This document shows, one piece after another, positions 1 through 14,400 of a stretch of DNA of 64,000 nucleotides. The position numbers and the translations under genes were made by a program. How positions within the stretch are numbered: position 1 is the stretch's first letter; every line of letters starts with the position of its first letter. The stretch is taken from positions 682,001 to 746,000 of the forward strand of contig RCTD01000016.1 of NCBI GenBank assembly GCA_014898415.1, written 5' to 3'. The stretch comes from Stromatinia cepivora (taxonomy: Eukaryota > Ascomycota > Leotiomycetes > Helotiales > Sclerotiniaceae). The notes below the pieces were generated by a model. That model did no database searches, was not told where the DNA came from, and saw only the letters and a list, made by a program, of their open reading frames with translations.

Positions 1-212
1 ATATAAAGACGGCTGATAATGATTATTCAATTATGCAATGCTATTGCTACGGAAGACAGCTAGCTTTTGACTCTTTGTAAAAGGTTGGATTAGAAATTTA
101 AAATGATTACGCCCCTTGATCATAGAACCTCGTTTTCACAACTCATACCGAAGAGAATGTAAAGCTCGCTAATTGAATGGGGAAAAAGTATGATTACAAT
201 CGTATCCTGAAA

Positions 213-1001
213 TTATGCCATCCCACCATTGACTCTAAGTATCTGACCTGTTACCCACGAACTAGCACCACTACTCAAAAACGCCACGACCTCTGCTACC
301 TCCTCTGGTTGTCCAATCCTATTCTGCGGGTTAAAGCTCGCAATCGTCTTCGAGAGTTGGTCGCTCTTCCCGTTAAGGAAAAGTTCGGTCGATGTTGGTC
401 CTGGTGCTACAGCATTGACCATGATACCTTTTTGTGCCAGATCTTTCGAAAGACATCGTGTCATTTGCTCGATGGCACCCTTCGACATGATATATGTAAG
501 GTAATTTGGTGTTACTCTACTAGCATGGCATTTGGGTTGTGGAAAACAAAATAATACGAGAGCCGCGTGCCGTATGAGGAACGGATTTCTAAGACTATTA
601 GCAAGGTATTCCGCTACTATCGAATTCACAACTACCTGAGCAAGAAATAAAGGGCTCTTAACATTCAAATTGAATATCTGGTCAAACTCCGTCACAGTGA
701 CATTATCCAATTCATTCAATTTCATAGTCGCGGTGCATGCGACTAAGATATCAATCTTTCCATATTTCGCAATTGTAGCATCAACTAATTTCGAGATCTC
801 TTCAACATTTCCGGTATCAGCTTTGATGGCGGTAGTTTTTTCCTCTCCGATAAGTGATGCAACCTCATTCGCTGCGGAAAAGTCGTTGCTATAGTTTATG
901 ACTACTTTTGCTCCATGACTTGCGGGGCGAAAACAGGTTACTCGACCAATCCCTTTGCTTCCACCTGTCACAAGGGCGACTTTTCCGGCGAGTGATTGCA
1001 T
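213..1001 (-). pseudogene. short-chain dehydrogenase/reductase, frameshifted
   Basis: Classical SDR-like NAD(P)H oxidoreductase with N-terminal cofactor motif TGGSKGIG (residues about 13-20), a YIMSK active-site motif and the C-terminal VTGQILRVNGGMA. One open frame spans the locus, but it is misleading. Minus-strand positions 635-589 form a good 47-bp intron (donor GTAGTT, branch GCTAAT, acceptor TTAG). Splicing it joins LAQ to KSVPH...GSRIILFSTTQ, the expected family sequence including the catalytic-Ser strand. From there the frame must shift by one base near 529-533 (apparent extra A in CCCAAATG) to reach SRVTPNYLTYIMSK. The structural NAG motif is also replaced (VACTATM where VANAGTM is expected). 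Inference: a pseudogene with a 1-nt insertion, or a sequencing error plus natural variation. Substrate unknown. Confidence 0.7.
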
Positions 1002-1865
1002 TATGCGGAGATTGTGTGGGAGATGAGAGTGAGGTTATGAAGAGTGTTGGATAGGATGGTTGTGATCTTGAGAGAATTGGTATGGTATAGAGACTTGAGC
1101 GGTCGTGTAGTAAATGGTCAAACAGCGCTGGAAAATATGATGCATCTATACTTATTTTTGAGCAAGCGCAGATTTCAGTAAGTCGAATAATGAGTCAAAC
1201 TATGACGGTTACCATGCAACTTTGCATAGACAGTAGAGTTCAAATTGCCATGGATATCACGTAAATTCTTAAACTCCATAGACAACTTATTGTGCACATG
1301 TAGAGTTGTGGAACTTTCCGCAATATCCTTGATATAAAATGGAGGTAACTATGAGGTAGACTTCATCGTCGTGGACTTTGAGGTTAAAGTCAAACCATAT
1401 ATCCTTTCCCATAGTATTCCGGTTGAAGCAAATGTTTAATTCACTGCTTCAAATCCAGTGTTGACTTCGTGGTATCATATTTTATAAGGAAACAATAAAT
1501 ATGGCTGTATCAATATGATGCAGAATGTTGAGCAGCTTTTTATGAAGTGGCAATGGAAACTTCTCTGCTTCCTTGGGAAGTTTGTGTAGTAGCAATTGGT
1601 CCGTGCATAAACATTTTGGTAGCAACGTCAGCCTTGTGATATTTAATCATCAAACTTCCAGAAGACAATTATCAAAACCTTCATTTACACACTTTCTTTT
1701 GTACTTAATCTGGTTACCTTTTAAATATCCAATTCAATCCTTTCACGTACATAGAGCCTGCGCATATTCGAACCCGACTCTTCTCTATCGGCGAACATCT
1801 TCTATCGGTCTACAACAAAACAACAATCGCATACACTTAAACCCCTCTATCTCCTTTCTTTCAAA
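1002..1865. other. intergenic, divergent promoter region of SDR and TFIIS
   Basis: 864 bp without a supported gene. The last 60 bases before the TFIIS ATG are pyrimidine-rich (CCCCTCTATCTCCTTTCTTTC), a common fungal core-promoter feature. The short frame at 1573-1965 has no recognisable content and overlaps the TFIIS start. Confidence 0.6.
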
Positions 1866-2917
1866 ATGGATCAAAGAGAACTTACTTCGCGAGTTTCAGC
1901 CCTTCAAAAGGCGATCAATGACAAAGAGCCAGCAGCGAACGTTATTACCATTATGGAGACTCTGAAGAGAGATGTAAATGCCACGGAAGAACTTCTTAGG
2001 GTATGTCTACAACCGGCTACATTCCTAAACAAGCTCTTCGGGCTCTTTGTGTCTCCATGAAATTCTCAATACACCAACTAACAGATCTTATTCTCTAGGC
2101 AACCAAGGCGGGAATGGTAGTTGCCAAACAACGAGGAAACGCGAACAAAGACATTGCTAAGCTCGCCACTGAAATTGTCACTAAGTGGAAAAAAACCGTC
2201 GAAGCCGAAAAAGAAAAGCGCAAGGCAAAAATGATGGCATCCGGATCTTCTCCCGCAGTTCGCAGCAACGGTACTTCCTCTCCCGCACCCGCGCCCAGCG
2301 CTCCAGTCACCAAAGCTTTCAAGGGTGATTCCTCAAAGCGAAGATGGGAAACTGATAAAGTCGATACTAAGCGTACGGGTCTTCCAACTCGTGATGCTTG
2401 TATTGGCTTGATGTATAATGGTCTTGCTTTCAAATGCGAAGAACCACCCACTCATGTCATTATCAAGGCGATGGCTGTTGAGCAAGCTGCATTCGATCAT
2501 TTTGGAGGCGAGACGAAGGATTATAAAGAGAAGCTTCGTTCGCTCTTCCAAAATCTTAAGCAAGTATCCAATACACAGTTGCGTAAGAGAGTTATGTCAG
2601 GAGATATTGAACCAGCTCGTTTTGTGGTCATGACGCATGAGGAACTTAAGTCAGAGGATATGAAGAAGAAAGATGATTTGTTGGAGATGGAGAATATGAA
2701 GAAGGCTCAAGTACCAATGGCGGAGAAGAGTATTAGTGATGCTTTAACATGTGGAAAGTGTCATCAAAAGAAAGTCAGCTATTCCCAAGCACAGACCCGC
2801 AGTGCAGATGAACCTATGACGACTTTTTGCGAATGTCAAGTTTGTGGTCATCGCTGGAAGGTATGTATTATCCAAGTGTGTGTGGTTCACAGTCTGATTA
2901 TTCTCCAGTTCTCTTGA
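1866..2917 (+). CDS. DST1: transcription elongation factor TFIIS
   Basis: Rescues backtracked RNA polymerase II by stimulating cleavage of the nascent transcript; nuclear. Model: exons 1866-2000, 2099-2860 and 2909-2917, 301 aa, close to the yeast protein. Residues 1-80 match the N-terminal LW helical domain. A Ser/Pro/Ala-rich linker follows, then the polymerase-binding central domain at about 125-245 (RRWETDKVDTKRTGLPTRDACIGLMYNGL). The zinc ribbon at about 260-301 has CGKC (263-266) and CQVC (291-294) and carries the QTRSADEP hairpin with the catalytic Asp-Glu at about 282-283. Intron 1 has CTAAC before TCTCTAG. The last intron (48 bp) leaves only Phe-Ser-stop in exon 3, giving the classic ending RWKFS. 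The ATG at 1866 is preceded by TTTCAAA. Confidence 0.93.
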
Positions 2918-4120
2918 TCGAGCAACACTCCACGAAAGTTTTTTTTCTTCTCATTTTCGATTTCTTATGGATGGTTTGGGGTTAAAGGAGTGCATAGGTG
3001 AAATTTTTGCTTTCAGGGTCGTTTTCAAGCTTGGAGTTTAGTCGAAATACCACCCACAAATCCCCTCCAGATTGTGAGCCGTTTTCTTCGATGAGAGTTC
3101 ACATAATTGCATTTGAGTAAATGAAGATCATGGATATCTGGCATGTGATACATACAGAGCTCTCAGTGCTAACATCAATTGAATTGATACGATAGAATTC
3201 GTAGTTCTCTTTTTGATTCATGATTTTGTCGTTGTGAGGAGGGAAGGGTAATCCTTCTAAAACAATATATATATATAAGGGAAAATAATAAGGCTGATAT
3301 TAACTTTGCTTTATTATATACATGTACAAATAGAACAAGACAAACAGGGGTATAGACAGATTCTACAAAAGCAGGCAGAAGCATCAAGAACTCGATGTAG
3401 TAATACGCTCGACTCTAATAAAAGCACAATATACCTACTTACCTAGGTACATCTCCTACATTCATCACCCGATCAAAGGGTCAAATGGAAGTATCATTAT
3501 CATTATCACTATCAAATTCCATGCATACCCAGTACATACTTTCTATTCTATCTCAATTTTCCATCCACATCGCTTACTTATCCCCCAATCCACAAAGTAT
3601 ATTTTCATTTTCTCATATTCTCACCCCCACACCCAATCTCAAGCCCGTCTTTTCAATCTTTTCAATCCTTTCAATATCTTCAAGTATCATCTAGTTATAG
3701 ATAAATATATATTTCAAATTACAAATTTATTTATAAAACTTTTAATATATAATAACTAGTCGCTTACGATTAATGAGATCGAAAATAATCTATAGTACGA
3801 AAACGAATTAATTCGTATAAAGAATTTTTATTAAACGAATATAAAAAGTTTTATAAAAATATATATTATAATAATATATTAAAGAATTAAAAAAAAGTAT
3901 AAATAAGAATTATAAATTCTAAATGAAAAGGTTTTTTAATTCTATATTATAATTTATTATTATCAATATAATTATTATATATTATTATAATAATCACTTT
4001 TAATATTATAATCTTGAATTTATTTATTCTTTTATAATTCATAAACTATTACTTTCTTATATTTAAAACCTTTTGTATTATGTTTGTAATCTTTAATACT
4101 TTGATTACTTTTAAAAACTT
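2918..4120. other. TFIIS 3' region grading into an AT-rich block
   Basis: No supported gene. At 3480-3690 there is a CA/TC-rich stretch with TCATTATCATTATCACTATC microsatellite-like sequence. From about 3,700 base composition drops to mostly A+T, before the LTR nest begins; this may be older degraded repeat DNA outside the nest. Confidence 0.6.
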
Positions 4121-4125
4121 TTTTA

Positions 4126-4407
4126 TGTGACGCACAAGAGCCGTAGTAGAGCTGAATAAACAGGGTTAATTATATTCCTTAGAATCTACAATTGAAGAAT
4201 TATGGTTCGTAAGGAGCGACTAGATATATATACACAAATACCTATTCGTGAATTGCAGGGCTATGCGTATACGTTATTAGGGTTACCATTCTATTATATT
4301 AAATCATATGAATCGTAATGTATGTGTATAGACGATCAGTTCATTAATTGATATAAGAGATAAAAGATATTATATAATTAATCTCCTATAATTCACGATT
4401 CGTAATA
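4126..4407 (-). repeat. gypsy 3' LTR
   Basis: 282 bp starting TGTGACGCACAAGAGCC and ending TTCGTAATA on the plus strand. It aligns without gaps to 26253-26534; all differences I checked are transitions. Confidence 0.9.
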
Positions 4408-7400
4408 TTATCCCCCCTTCAGAAAAGCTCGCCCTTGAGTATTTTATTCCTTTGTTCTATTGTTATTTTATTGGAAACCAGATTTTATAAAAGTTTATAA
4501 GCTTTAAATCAATTAGATTGATCATTTTGGTTGATTTAATTAATTTACTGGAATTTGATCAAATTAACCAAATTAATCGACCAAATTGATCAAAATGACA
4601 AATGAATTGATCAAATCGATCAAATCGTTTATCAATTGGTTAAATTAATATTGATTTGTATTCTTTTTGATTTGGGGAACTTTTGAAAGAAAAAAGTTTC
4701 AATAGAAAAGGGAAGAAAATTGAATTATAGTATAATGATAATGAATAGTTAATATAATCAATTTCGAAATCGATCAAGTTAATCAATCAAATTGATCAAA
4801 TCAATCAAATTGAACGAAATCGATAAAGATGATATTATATTTTGTTTTTATTATATTCAAGCTTCCCTTTGTATGATTTTTGAAATAATTATAGATATAA
4901 GTTTTTTGAAATATATTGCTTTTGTATTATCTTGATGGTGGTAGTTCATTTGTTATATGGAGTTCGGGTTATATATATATACAATCAAATTCCTTCGAAT
5001 TTGTATAGGTTTTTGATCCTTTTATAATTATATATATATACATTATTATAAAATCATAATATCTAATCTACTGAATTAAAGAATACTTTTCTTTTCTTTG
5101 GTTTTATAAATGAATTGTCATTTATATAATTATAATTATTCTTTTTGTTTTTATAAAGCTTTATTCAATCAATTAATCGATTAAGAGGATCAAATAATGT
5201 TGGATTAATTAAATGAAAATCGTATAGGAGATATAATGATGTTTTAAAATCGGAAGTAGGATACTAGGTAAGATCGGTATTGTTATTAAGTTATGAGATT
5301 CTGTATAATAGGATTTTTTGTACTTTTTTTATTATTAGGATCTTTTTCATTTTCTATTCTGAATCATCAATTATATTAATAAACAGAGATGATTCGAATA
5401 TCTAATCAAAAAAAGGATTGTTATATATTTTATGTAATCGATTTAAAGGGAAAATAGGATGAATTTTCATTGTAATCGAGAGTTCGAATTTGAAAGAGCT
5501 TCCAAATCGATTAATAATCTTGAATCTTCCTTGAATTGGGAAGTTTAATTTCTTGGATGGTTTTTGGATAGGGTAATTCTTTATATTGAATTATATATAA
5601 TCTTCGATATCGAAATCGATTTTATATTAATGAATATTTGTGGATTTCGATATCTTGATTTGGATATATAATAGATCTTTTTTCGTTTATATAAAAGTTA
5701 ATCTATTATATTCTGTATATATATAGATATTATATATATTTATATTGTTTGTTGGTTTATTAATGTTTTCCTTTCATTTTTATATATATTTCGATATATA
5801 CCTGTATATGGTTTTATAGGGTATAAGTCTTCCTAAGGAATTGTATGGAAAAGTAAATTATATATAATCCATTATAGATAGGAATTCTGATTAATCGTTT
5901 TGATAATAATTAATAAATAATTTTAATCATTGCTAAAGGTATTGATTATAGATTTCAATTTGATTATCGATTTGGGGATAATAAATAGTAGATAATTTGA
6001 GATCGGTTTTTAGGATTTGATTGAATTCTTTTCAGAATTGTAATATAAATTGGGGGCTGTGATTTGATATTATAATATCAGGGGGATTATAGTATTGATA
6101 TATATGGTAGAGATATAGTTATACTTGAATTCGAATATCGATTGATTTGTGATAAGGTATAGAGATAATTTGTTTTATTAATCGATCAATAATGATTAAA
6201 ACGTTGTTATATTTATATTTATTTTTATTAAAACTGTAATAATTTATAATAATATATTATTATATTTGATTAGAAATCGGAAATGGATATAATAAATTGG
6301 GGGTATGATTATATAGAATAGAACTATATTTGTAAATATGATAATTGTATATATATCTGGTTACAATATTATATATTCTAGATCAATAATATTGTTGAGA
6401 TAATAAGAGGTAGGTTTTATTTGTACCAAAATAAGCAATGGAAATGGAATTATGGGCCTTACAAATCAGATAAGTTCGAAAATTATCAATATTGGGTATT
6501 ACCAGGTGATCATTATAAAACAAGAGATCATTTTGGAGTGATATATATTTATAACCTTAGGTAATTTGCATTCTGAGTACTAGCAAACTATTTATAGTTT
6601 TATTTGTTTCGATAATACAATTAATTAGATCGAATCAAAGAACGATTTCATTCAAATCGATGTTAGTAATCGTTGTTTCGTTTGAGTGATATTTTTGTAA
6701 AGCTTTTTTTATAATTTCGATATCAATTTGATTATCTTTAATAAACTATTGAAAGCGATTCTTCTTCTTAATATAATTCTAAAAATCCAATTTGTCGATC
6801 CGACAGATTAAAACATCGGCGAAAAGGTTATCTTTTCCAGAACGATATATAATGATGAAGTTATAATCGGTTAGAATTTCTGTTCAGCGAATTTGTCGAA
6901 TATTGAAAGTTTTGGTAGTTATAAAATATTCGAAGGCTTTATGGTCGGTATAAACCTTGATTTTATATGATGAACCGACGAATTCTGTTTTTCAATAATT
7001 GAAAGATCGAATAATTAATAGTATTTCTTTATTATGAATTTTGTAGTTCAGTTTAATGGCAATTATAATTTTGAAGAAATAAACTATAGAAAACCAATCT
7101 TTGTTATATTGTTGTGATAATATATTAACAATTATTTTATCAGATATGTTTGTTTCGAGTATATAAGGGAATTGGTGATTATAATATTATAAGAGCGAAA
7201 CAGAGATAAATTTTTTCTTTAAGATATTGAATATATTTTGATATACTTTGTTGAATATAAACTTAATATTTGTTTTAATAAGTTTGTTAAAAGGTTTTGT
7301 TATTATATTATAATTCTTAATAAATTGTTAATAAAAATTACAAAAATCGAGGAATGATTGAATCCCTTTTATTATTATCGAAAAAATCCAATTCTTAATT

Positions 7401-7546
7401 ATTTCAATCTTTTCAGGGTTTATTTTTATTTCTTTAGTAGAGATAATAAAATCCAAGTATTTAATATATATAATATTGAATTTGTATTTCTTGAGATCTA
7501 TTTGTAAATTAATAATTTTTAATTGTTTGAGAATTAGTTTAATATA
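4408..7546 (-). pseudogene. gypsy pol remnant: RT end, RNase H, integrase
   Basis: Minus-strand reading from 7,546 downward gives recognisable Ty3/gypsy text broken by stops: the RT C-terminal part (EIIKNWIFS, IQSFLDFCNFYQQF), then RNase H (KVYTDHKAFEYF, about 6,900-7,000). About 2.4 kb follows that should hold integrase but is too mutated to align by eye. It continues the frame left at 21,227, on the other side of the copia insertion. Confidence 0.75.
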
Positions 7547-7732
7547 TATTAGACAGACTTTGTAAGGGGGTGTATATACAAAACGTGTATGGGGTAAAAA
7601 TGGTTCTATTATTCTATCTAACCCCTTTATATAACGGGGTTCTACTAATTTATATAGACACTGTTATTCCACTTACAATATAAGGGAAACACATGATAAT
7701 ATCATATGTTTCATCAATCATATGTTCCAATA
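7547..7732 (-). repeat. outer copia 3' LTR
   Basis: 186 bp beginning TATTAGACAG and ending TTCCAATA, gap-free partner of 21041-21226, differing by transitions only. Confidence 0.9.
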
Positions 7733-10700
7733 CAAATTTAACTTTCTTTTTCGTACGAAATGCTATATATATGAATCAGATTGATTATTGGAATATAAAT
7801 AATTACCTAATCGTTTAATTCAATCCTTATACCCATTTTCTATTCAAACAAGTATAATGAATTCTTTCCTCAAATCAATCAAACATCCAATATTTGCGTC
7901 TTTCAATTTCATCGAAACAGAAGCTTTTCATCCCATATATATTTTTCGATCGGCTCGGCCGATATTTCTGATTTCGGGATCGTATTGACAGCTATAAAAC
8001 TATTGAAGATCGCATTTACCAAACTCCCGAAAATATATATTTCATATCGATTATAGAGCAATTGATTGCATTAAGATCTTACCCTGCATTTATTATAAAG
8101 CTTATATTATTCATAATATACTGATTCTTTGTATAATAAAGCTCTTCAATTATACAATACTACAAATACTTTGATCCAACCGAATCAAAATCCTATTTTC
8201 CCAATCGATAATAGAAAACTTGCTCTCTATTATTATAACACTCTTCAACTCATTGTTCTGGTTATACCAGGATATCCTGTTTCATTTATACGAAATCGTA
8301 TTATATTTGTTTAAATACAATTGATATATACTTTATATATCAATAATCTCTTAATATAGAATCGGGGTATTTTAATTGAAGAATCTTGTAAAGAATGTTA
8401 TTATCGAAGATTAATTTCTTTTTCTGAATATCATTATATAAAGGGGCATTTCAAGAATAGTTATGGGAATTATAAATAGCATAATTATAAGATTCATTAT
8501 ATATACTCAAATCATCTGTATACTAATCCTACCAGCCAATCTAATCCATTTCCTCCTTTTCGTACTTCTCCCGATTGGAATCCCATTCTTCCTCCTTCAA
8601 CAAAGAAACCTCTCTTATTTAATTCTAGTTCTACAAAGGAATCTTTTGTTATTAATTGATTTGTATAATATCTAAATGTTTTTGTCTTTTGATTTAGAAA
8701 ATAAAATCAGAATGAAAAGTTTATTTTTTTTTCTTTGTAATTTTTTTTGAAAATAAAATATGAAATATAAATATAATTAATATTATATCCCTATATCAAT
8801 TTTGGTTTATATAAAGGTTTAATCGATTTTTGTACGAATTTCTTATTTTATCTATTCCTTTATATATACTTCGAGAGTATTTATATCAATAAACTTTTCT
8901 AAATTATTATTAGAATTAGTTTTTATCATTGTATCAACAATATTATCGAATCTATTGATCTATCTCATTTCTGTTAATTCTCTTTGTTCATATGATTGCC
9001 AAAGTATTATGATATCGATCATCAATCTTTTCTCTTTTATTGTACTTAATTTAATAAAGTATTTATATAACGAATATGAATCAATATATATAATAACTGG
9101 GATATCAAAGATATTGAATTATAAGGTAACAATTTATAAAATAGATCGTATTACAAAACCAATATCTACTTTTATTATCATTCTATATATCTCGGATATT
9201 AATATATTGTATATAACTCTCTTACTTTTCGTATTACTATAATAAATAATATTACCTTTTATTTCAAAGATATTTTCATTTAATATATTTTCATTTGCAA
9301 ACAAAATAACGAATCCTATTTGATTACTCAAATCCTTATTATTAGCAAAGGATCTATTAACAAAAACAAATAGCTTCATATAATCTTTTTCAAAGGGAAT
9401 AAAACGAAAATTTTGATTAAGGTTTTTTATTTGCTAATCTAATCTTTTATTAAGCAATTTGATATTTTTGTCTAATGGATCTTGATATTGTATAATGGTT
9501 AATAAATTGTACAATACTTCTGATTGACAAATTGTAACAATATATACCCCTCTAGTTCTTTATTCCCAATATTATTCTGAATTATTAACCTTTCTGATTT
9601 TCTTTTTTTAGTTTTTTTATATGAATATAAGATTGTTTTTTATATATTATATTATATATCTATTGAATATTAATGGGGTATCATTTATAAGGTATTCTCC
9701 TGATTTAGCTTTGATATTTGCATCAATCAATTCTTTGTTTTTTAACTTTAGAAATTGTTTATTTACAAGAATAAAGATATCGTTTGTTTGCATTCCTACA
9801 ATTCCGAATTATATATTCTTTGAATCCGAGATTAGTAAATAAAGATCATATAATGATATAATCATATTCAATCTCTTTTGATAATGTTTTTAATAAGTTA
9901 CTCATCAATGTATTCTTGCTTCTGTGATACTATACAATAGCTTTTTGATTATCATAATTATATTCTTTTCATATTTACCTTGAAGTTCTTTTAGTAAATT
10001 TATTAGTATGATATAATTCAGAAATATTTTTGATTATATATATATTTGTATAACATCTTATATTATGAACTTGATATCCATTGACTCTAATATTAAAGTT
10101 AAAACCATAATGATTCTTTGATTTGACCTTTGGATTGTAGATGCTTATATCAATATTATTTCTTTTCCAGAATCATTATATATTTGAATAATTAGATATA
10201 ACTTTTCATACAGAGAATTTATTATATATCCTTTGATTTTATTTACAAAATATAAATTGAACAATCTCTCGATATATACAAAGGGATTATATTTAACGAA
10301 TTCAAAAATATCTTTTGTAATTAAACTATCGATCTTTTATATTTGTAAAGCTTCAAATAATTATCCTTCAATTATAATAATCCCTTTCATACAAAGATCA
10401 ATTACAAGATCCAATACTTCTTGCTCTTTCTTTGTAATGAATACTTTTGATAAATCTTGATTATTTCGAATTGTAATAATTAATTGATTATATTCATCAT
10501 TTATTTCTTATATCTTCTGTAAAAATGATATTCTGGAGATTTCGATTTATATCAATATATAAAGCATAGGATTGATTATTCTTTCTTTTTTAGTATTAGA
10601 TTATATATATCTTTTTTCAGATTTGTTTATCTCTTAATCTTGATTTGAAGGAATAGGAGGAGTTACTAAAAGTAATGGGTTCTCTAGAAATAATGGATTT

Positions 10701-11225
10701 TCTATATTTGAAAGGATTATTGGAAATGAATTTTCTATTGGGAATGGTTCTTTATATATATCCTTATAAAATGGTTTGACGATTGTTATACGAAATTCTG
10801 TAGGATTATAAAAGAGATTGATTATACAATTTTGATTTATAATTGTAATCAATTTATAAGATTCCATTTATCCTTTCTTTTCTTTTTATATTTATATTAA
10901 TGAATTCAAAAATAGTTTTAGTATTTTATATATATCTAGGCCATTTTTAGTATTAAATAAATCTTGTATCATACACTTTACTTGAATTTCTTGAATCTCT
11001 TTTATTATCTATCGATATATCTATATTCATTTTATAATCGATTAGAAAAATAGATTATACAAAATCATTCAGGGATATACTTCATATATAAGAAAAATTA
11101 GAATGAAATTATTTAATTTTATAATATCATTTATTGCTTTAATTGTCATCTATAAAATAGCTTTTTTTTCGAGGTTTTCGTCTTTTAATTCTTCTTTGAA
11201 TATTTCATACAATCATTATATAGAT
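7733..11225 (-). pseudogene. outer copia pol, 3' part (integrase end, RT, RNase H)
   Basis: Minus-strand fragments match the sister element point for point. Examples are LITIINQNCIINLFYNPTEF (about 10,790-10,860; end of integrase) and KLFVFVNRSFANNKDLSNQIG (about 9,310-9,380; RNase H-like domain). RT lies between, broken by many stops. The plus-strand open frames here (for example 10233-10460 and 9621-9842) are antisense shadows. Confidence 0.8.
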
Positions 11226-11230
11226 ATATG

Positions 11231-11416
11231 TATTGGAACACATGACTGACGAAACACATGACACCATCACATGTTTCCCCCACATCGTAAGTGGGATGGC
11301 AGCGTCTATATAGATTAATAGAATCCTGTTATATAAAGGGGTTAAACAGAATAATAGAATCATCTTTACCCTATACACGTTTTGTATATATACCCCTTTA
11401 CAAAATCTGTCCAATA
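11231..11416 (+). repeat. inner copia 5' LTR
   Basis: 186 bp from TATTGGAACA to TCTGTCCAATA; the unmutated ends were probably TGTTGGA...TCCAACA as seen in the copy at 21041-21226. Confidence 0.9.
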
Positions 11417-14400
11417 CTAATTAATGATTAATAAAACTCAATTATAGAATAGCAAGGTCAAACCCAATAAGAAGAGATATCTTTTGAAAAAATAAACAAG
11501 ATCATACTAGATTAAGTTTACATACGACCTATATAAAAGAACTAGAATACTACATTCCCCATATTATTTTCTTCGAAATATATACTAAAAAGAGATCTCT
11601 GATTATAATTGATTTCTTCAGGATAATTTGATTTTATATCGACTTTATCTACATCCATTATATTTTTGTACATACTATATAATAAATTTATTCGATACAA
11701 TACGATATCGAATTATAATATTCAATATAGTTTTTCCAATCCCCGAATCATTTCCGTACAAAATGGATATTGAATTTTGGGGGAAACAATTAAATCCAAA
11801 TTCAAAACTCATTGAATCCCAAATAAATACCAATATAACTATATAACTCGTCAATTCATAATTCAGAAGATATAAAGGGTAAAGATTATAAAAAGAATTT
11901 CAAGAGTGATATAAAGGTTGGATGGATACTACATTCAAAATCGTATATTGCGAAATTCTCAAATTCATACGAATTCAATTCATTCTACACAGCTTTCAGA
12001 TCCGATAAACAAAAAAAAGCAATAATTATACAAAAGTATTTGCTGAACTTATCTCGAAAGATAAATCAAATAAATATACAAAAGAAATTCAAAAAGAAAT
12101 AAATCGATTGAAAGAAAAATATACGGATATATACGAAATCATTGTATCGAAGAAATCGATCAAAATTCAAGTTTCATTTATACTAGAACTTTCTGAACAA
12201 ATACGATAAGATGAATAACAACAACAAAATCAAAGCCAATTCCTTCCTGATCCTATAATATTAGATCGTATAATAAGGCAGAACATACCTTACACAGCAT
12301 ATGAACGAAACCTTTTCCCAAATCTTATAAAAGTGTATAATAATAATGAATTCAAATATAGCGGTGGGGAGTATGATTTTCTGAATAAAAAATTGCAAAT
12401 ATTCTACGAATTTTACAGCAAAATCGGAATTCATTCAAATAAATACAAAACAACGTTTTCGATAATATTTCAAAACTTTGTATTATTATTCTATTTCGAT
12501 AAAATTAGTAATAGAAAATTGAAATTCGAAGAAATGATTATATTCACGAAAATACATTTTGAAATAAAAGAAAAACACCAGAAATATCTCACCGAATAAT
12601 ATAATACGATATTTCTATAGATTATACAAAAGTATCTTGACAAATCATTTTCGGAACAATTAGAAAAGCTCTTCGATATATTTTATACACTACAATATAG
12701 ATTAATAGATTCATATCAATCAGAATTGATATTAAGAGATCAGATTATAAATACTTATCGCGATATCCCTAAATATAATTTCGTTTTGTTACATCCTATT
12801 ATAATATATAAAAGCCTTTATACTAATCTTCGAAATGCTATTGGTTAAGTTGAAAGAATATAATCAATGAATATTTATATTGTAGATTCGATGATTAATA
12901 ATCTACCAGGCATGGAAATATATTGAACGAATCGTACATATAATAATCGAGGTTTATATAGAAATTGAGGATAATATAAAGTTCGATCAAAAAACAGATT
13001 CATCTTCTTTTGTTCATATTCATTAGTAAATTCATCAAAAAGACCTCAATATTCTCAAACACCATTATATATATCAATTCAGAAATGCTTTGTATATAAA
13101 TAATCAGGATATTGGTTAATAAATTATATAAAAAAAGAATGGAAGATGAAATTTAATTAATATATAATAAAACAAAAAATGGATAAAGAAATATTTGAAT
13201 AATATTTTTTGAAATATAAAGATATATCTGAATTGCAATATAAAAAGAACAAAATATCAAAAGAAAACGATACTTTCGAATATTTTTAAACTAAATCTTT
13301 AAACAATTAAATGATTCAATTCGAGATATATTTCATTAAAATAGATTCTGTTAATGGAGCATATATTACAGAATTATTAGAGAGATAATCATTAATGTAT
13401 ATATATTTACAAAATGATTAATTCAATTAATCATATAAAAAATACGAAAAAAGCGATAATCCAAATAAAGTTTTTTAATTTCAAGATTGATATTCAGTAA
13501 ATATATTTCAAGGTATTATTTTAGATATAAATATATCAAGAGTATTAATAGCAAAGAAATTTCAGGTGCAGGTATTAGAAAAAGAGAAAGGAATCTTATA
13601 TACAAAAGATACTGAGCATAATATCAAATTCAGAAAAGGAATTGTACAATTATAAAAAGATATCATTATTCAAATACTAATTGAAATTATTATATTTTTC
13701 ATTATATCAATAAATACTCTATTTCTTATGTATATACAGGATATAGATCGCCTATATATCATACTCGATAATATATCAAATATATTAAAACAAGGTAATA
13801 AGATTATTCCTATTGTATAAAAATGAGGATACTCTTTTATACTTTTCGATTAAATAGAAAAGATAATGATATACTATCATTTAACAGAAACTGAATTTCA
13901 ATAAATATATTGAAGATTCAGACATCCCTTTATATAAAAACTCATCAATATATTTAATCGTACAGAGTATACAGATATTGACTTTCAGATGATCGAGAAA
14001 CTCAATAAAGTGTATAAACATTATCAATTTTATATGAAATCTTTAGAATATTTCAAATTCATAATAAAAGATAATATCGAATTCAATTATTCAATCATTC
14101 TGGATATATTCTATATTGAAGGAAAACCTATTCTTTATATTATCAATGAAACTATTATATACAATATTGCTACATTTGTACAAGATATAAGTACAAAGAT
14201 AATTTGGAATATAATTCAGAAATACTAGATCGATATATATCTTGGCCTATCAGATCATATATTTCACAATACAAGTACAAATTTTATATTAACCGAATTT
14301 CAACAAAAGACAAAAGCTCTTTAGATCGATATTCGCGAAATCCTTGTAGAAGCTTATAATGCAATTAATAAAGTCGAGAGATTTCATACATTTATACAAC

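Noticed and set aside
177..554. 125-codon plus-strand open frame
   Set aside because: Antisense to the SDR gene, with no family features.
213..1001. SDR as an intact 262-aa enzyme
   Set aside because: The frame depends on reading an intron as coding, and the family match changes frame twice.
2114..2917. TFIIS starting at the internal ATG with the last intron translated
   Set aside because: It would lose the N-terminal domain encoded by exon 1 and break the canonical RWKFS end.
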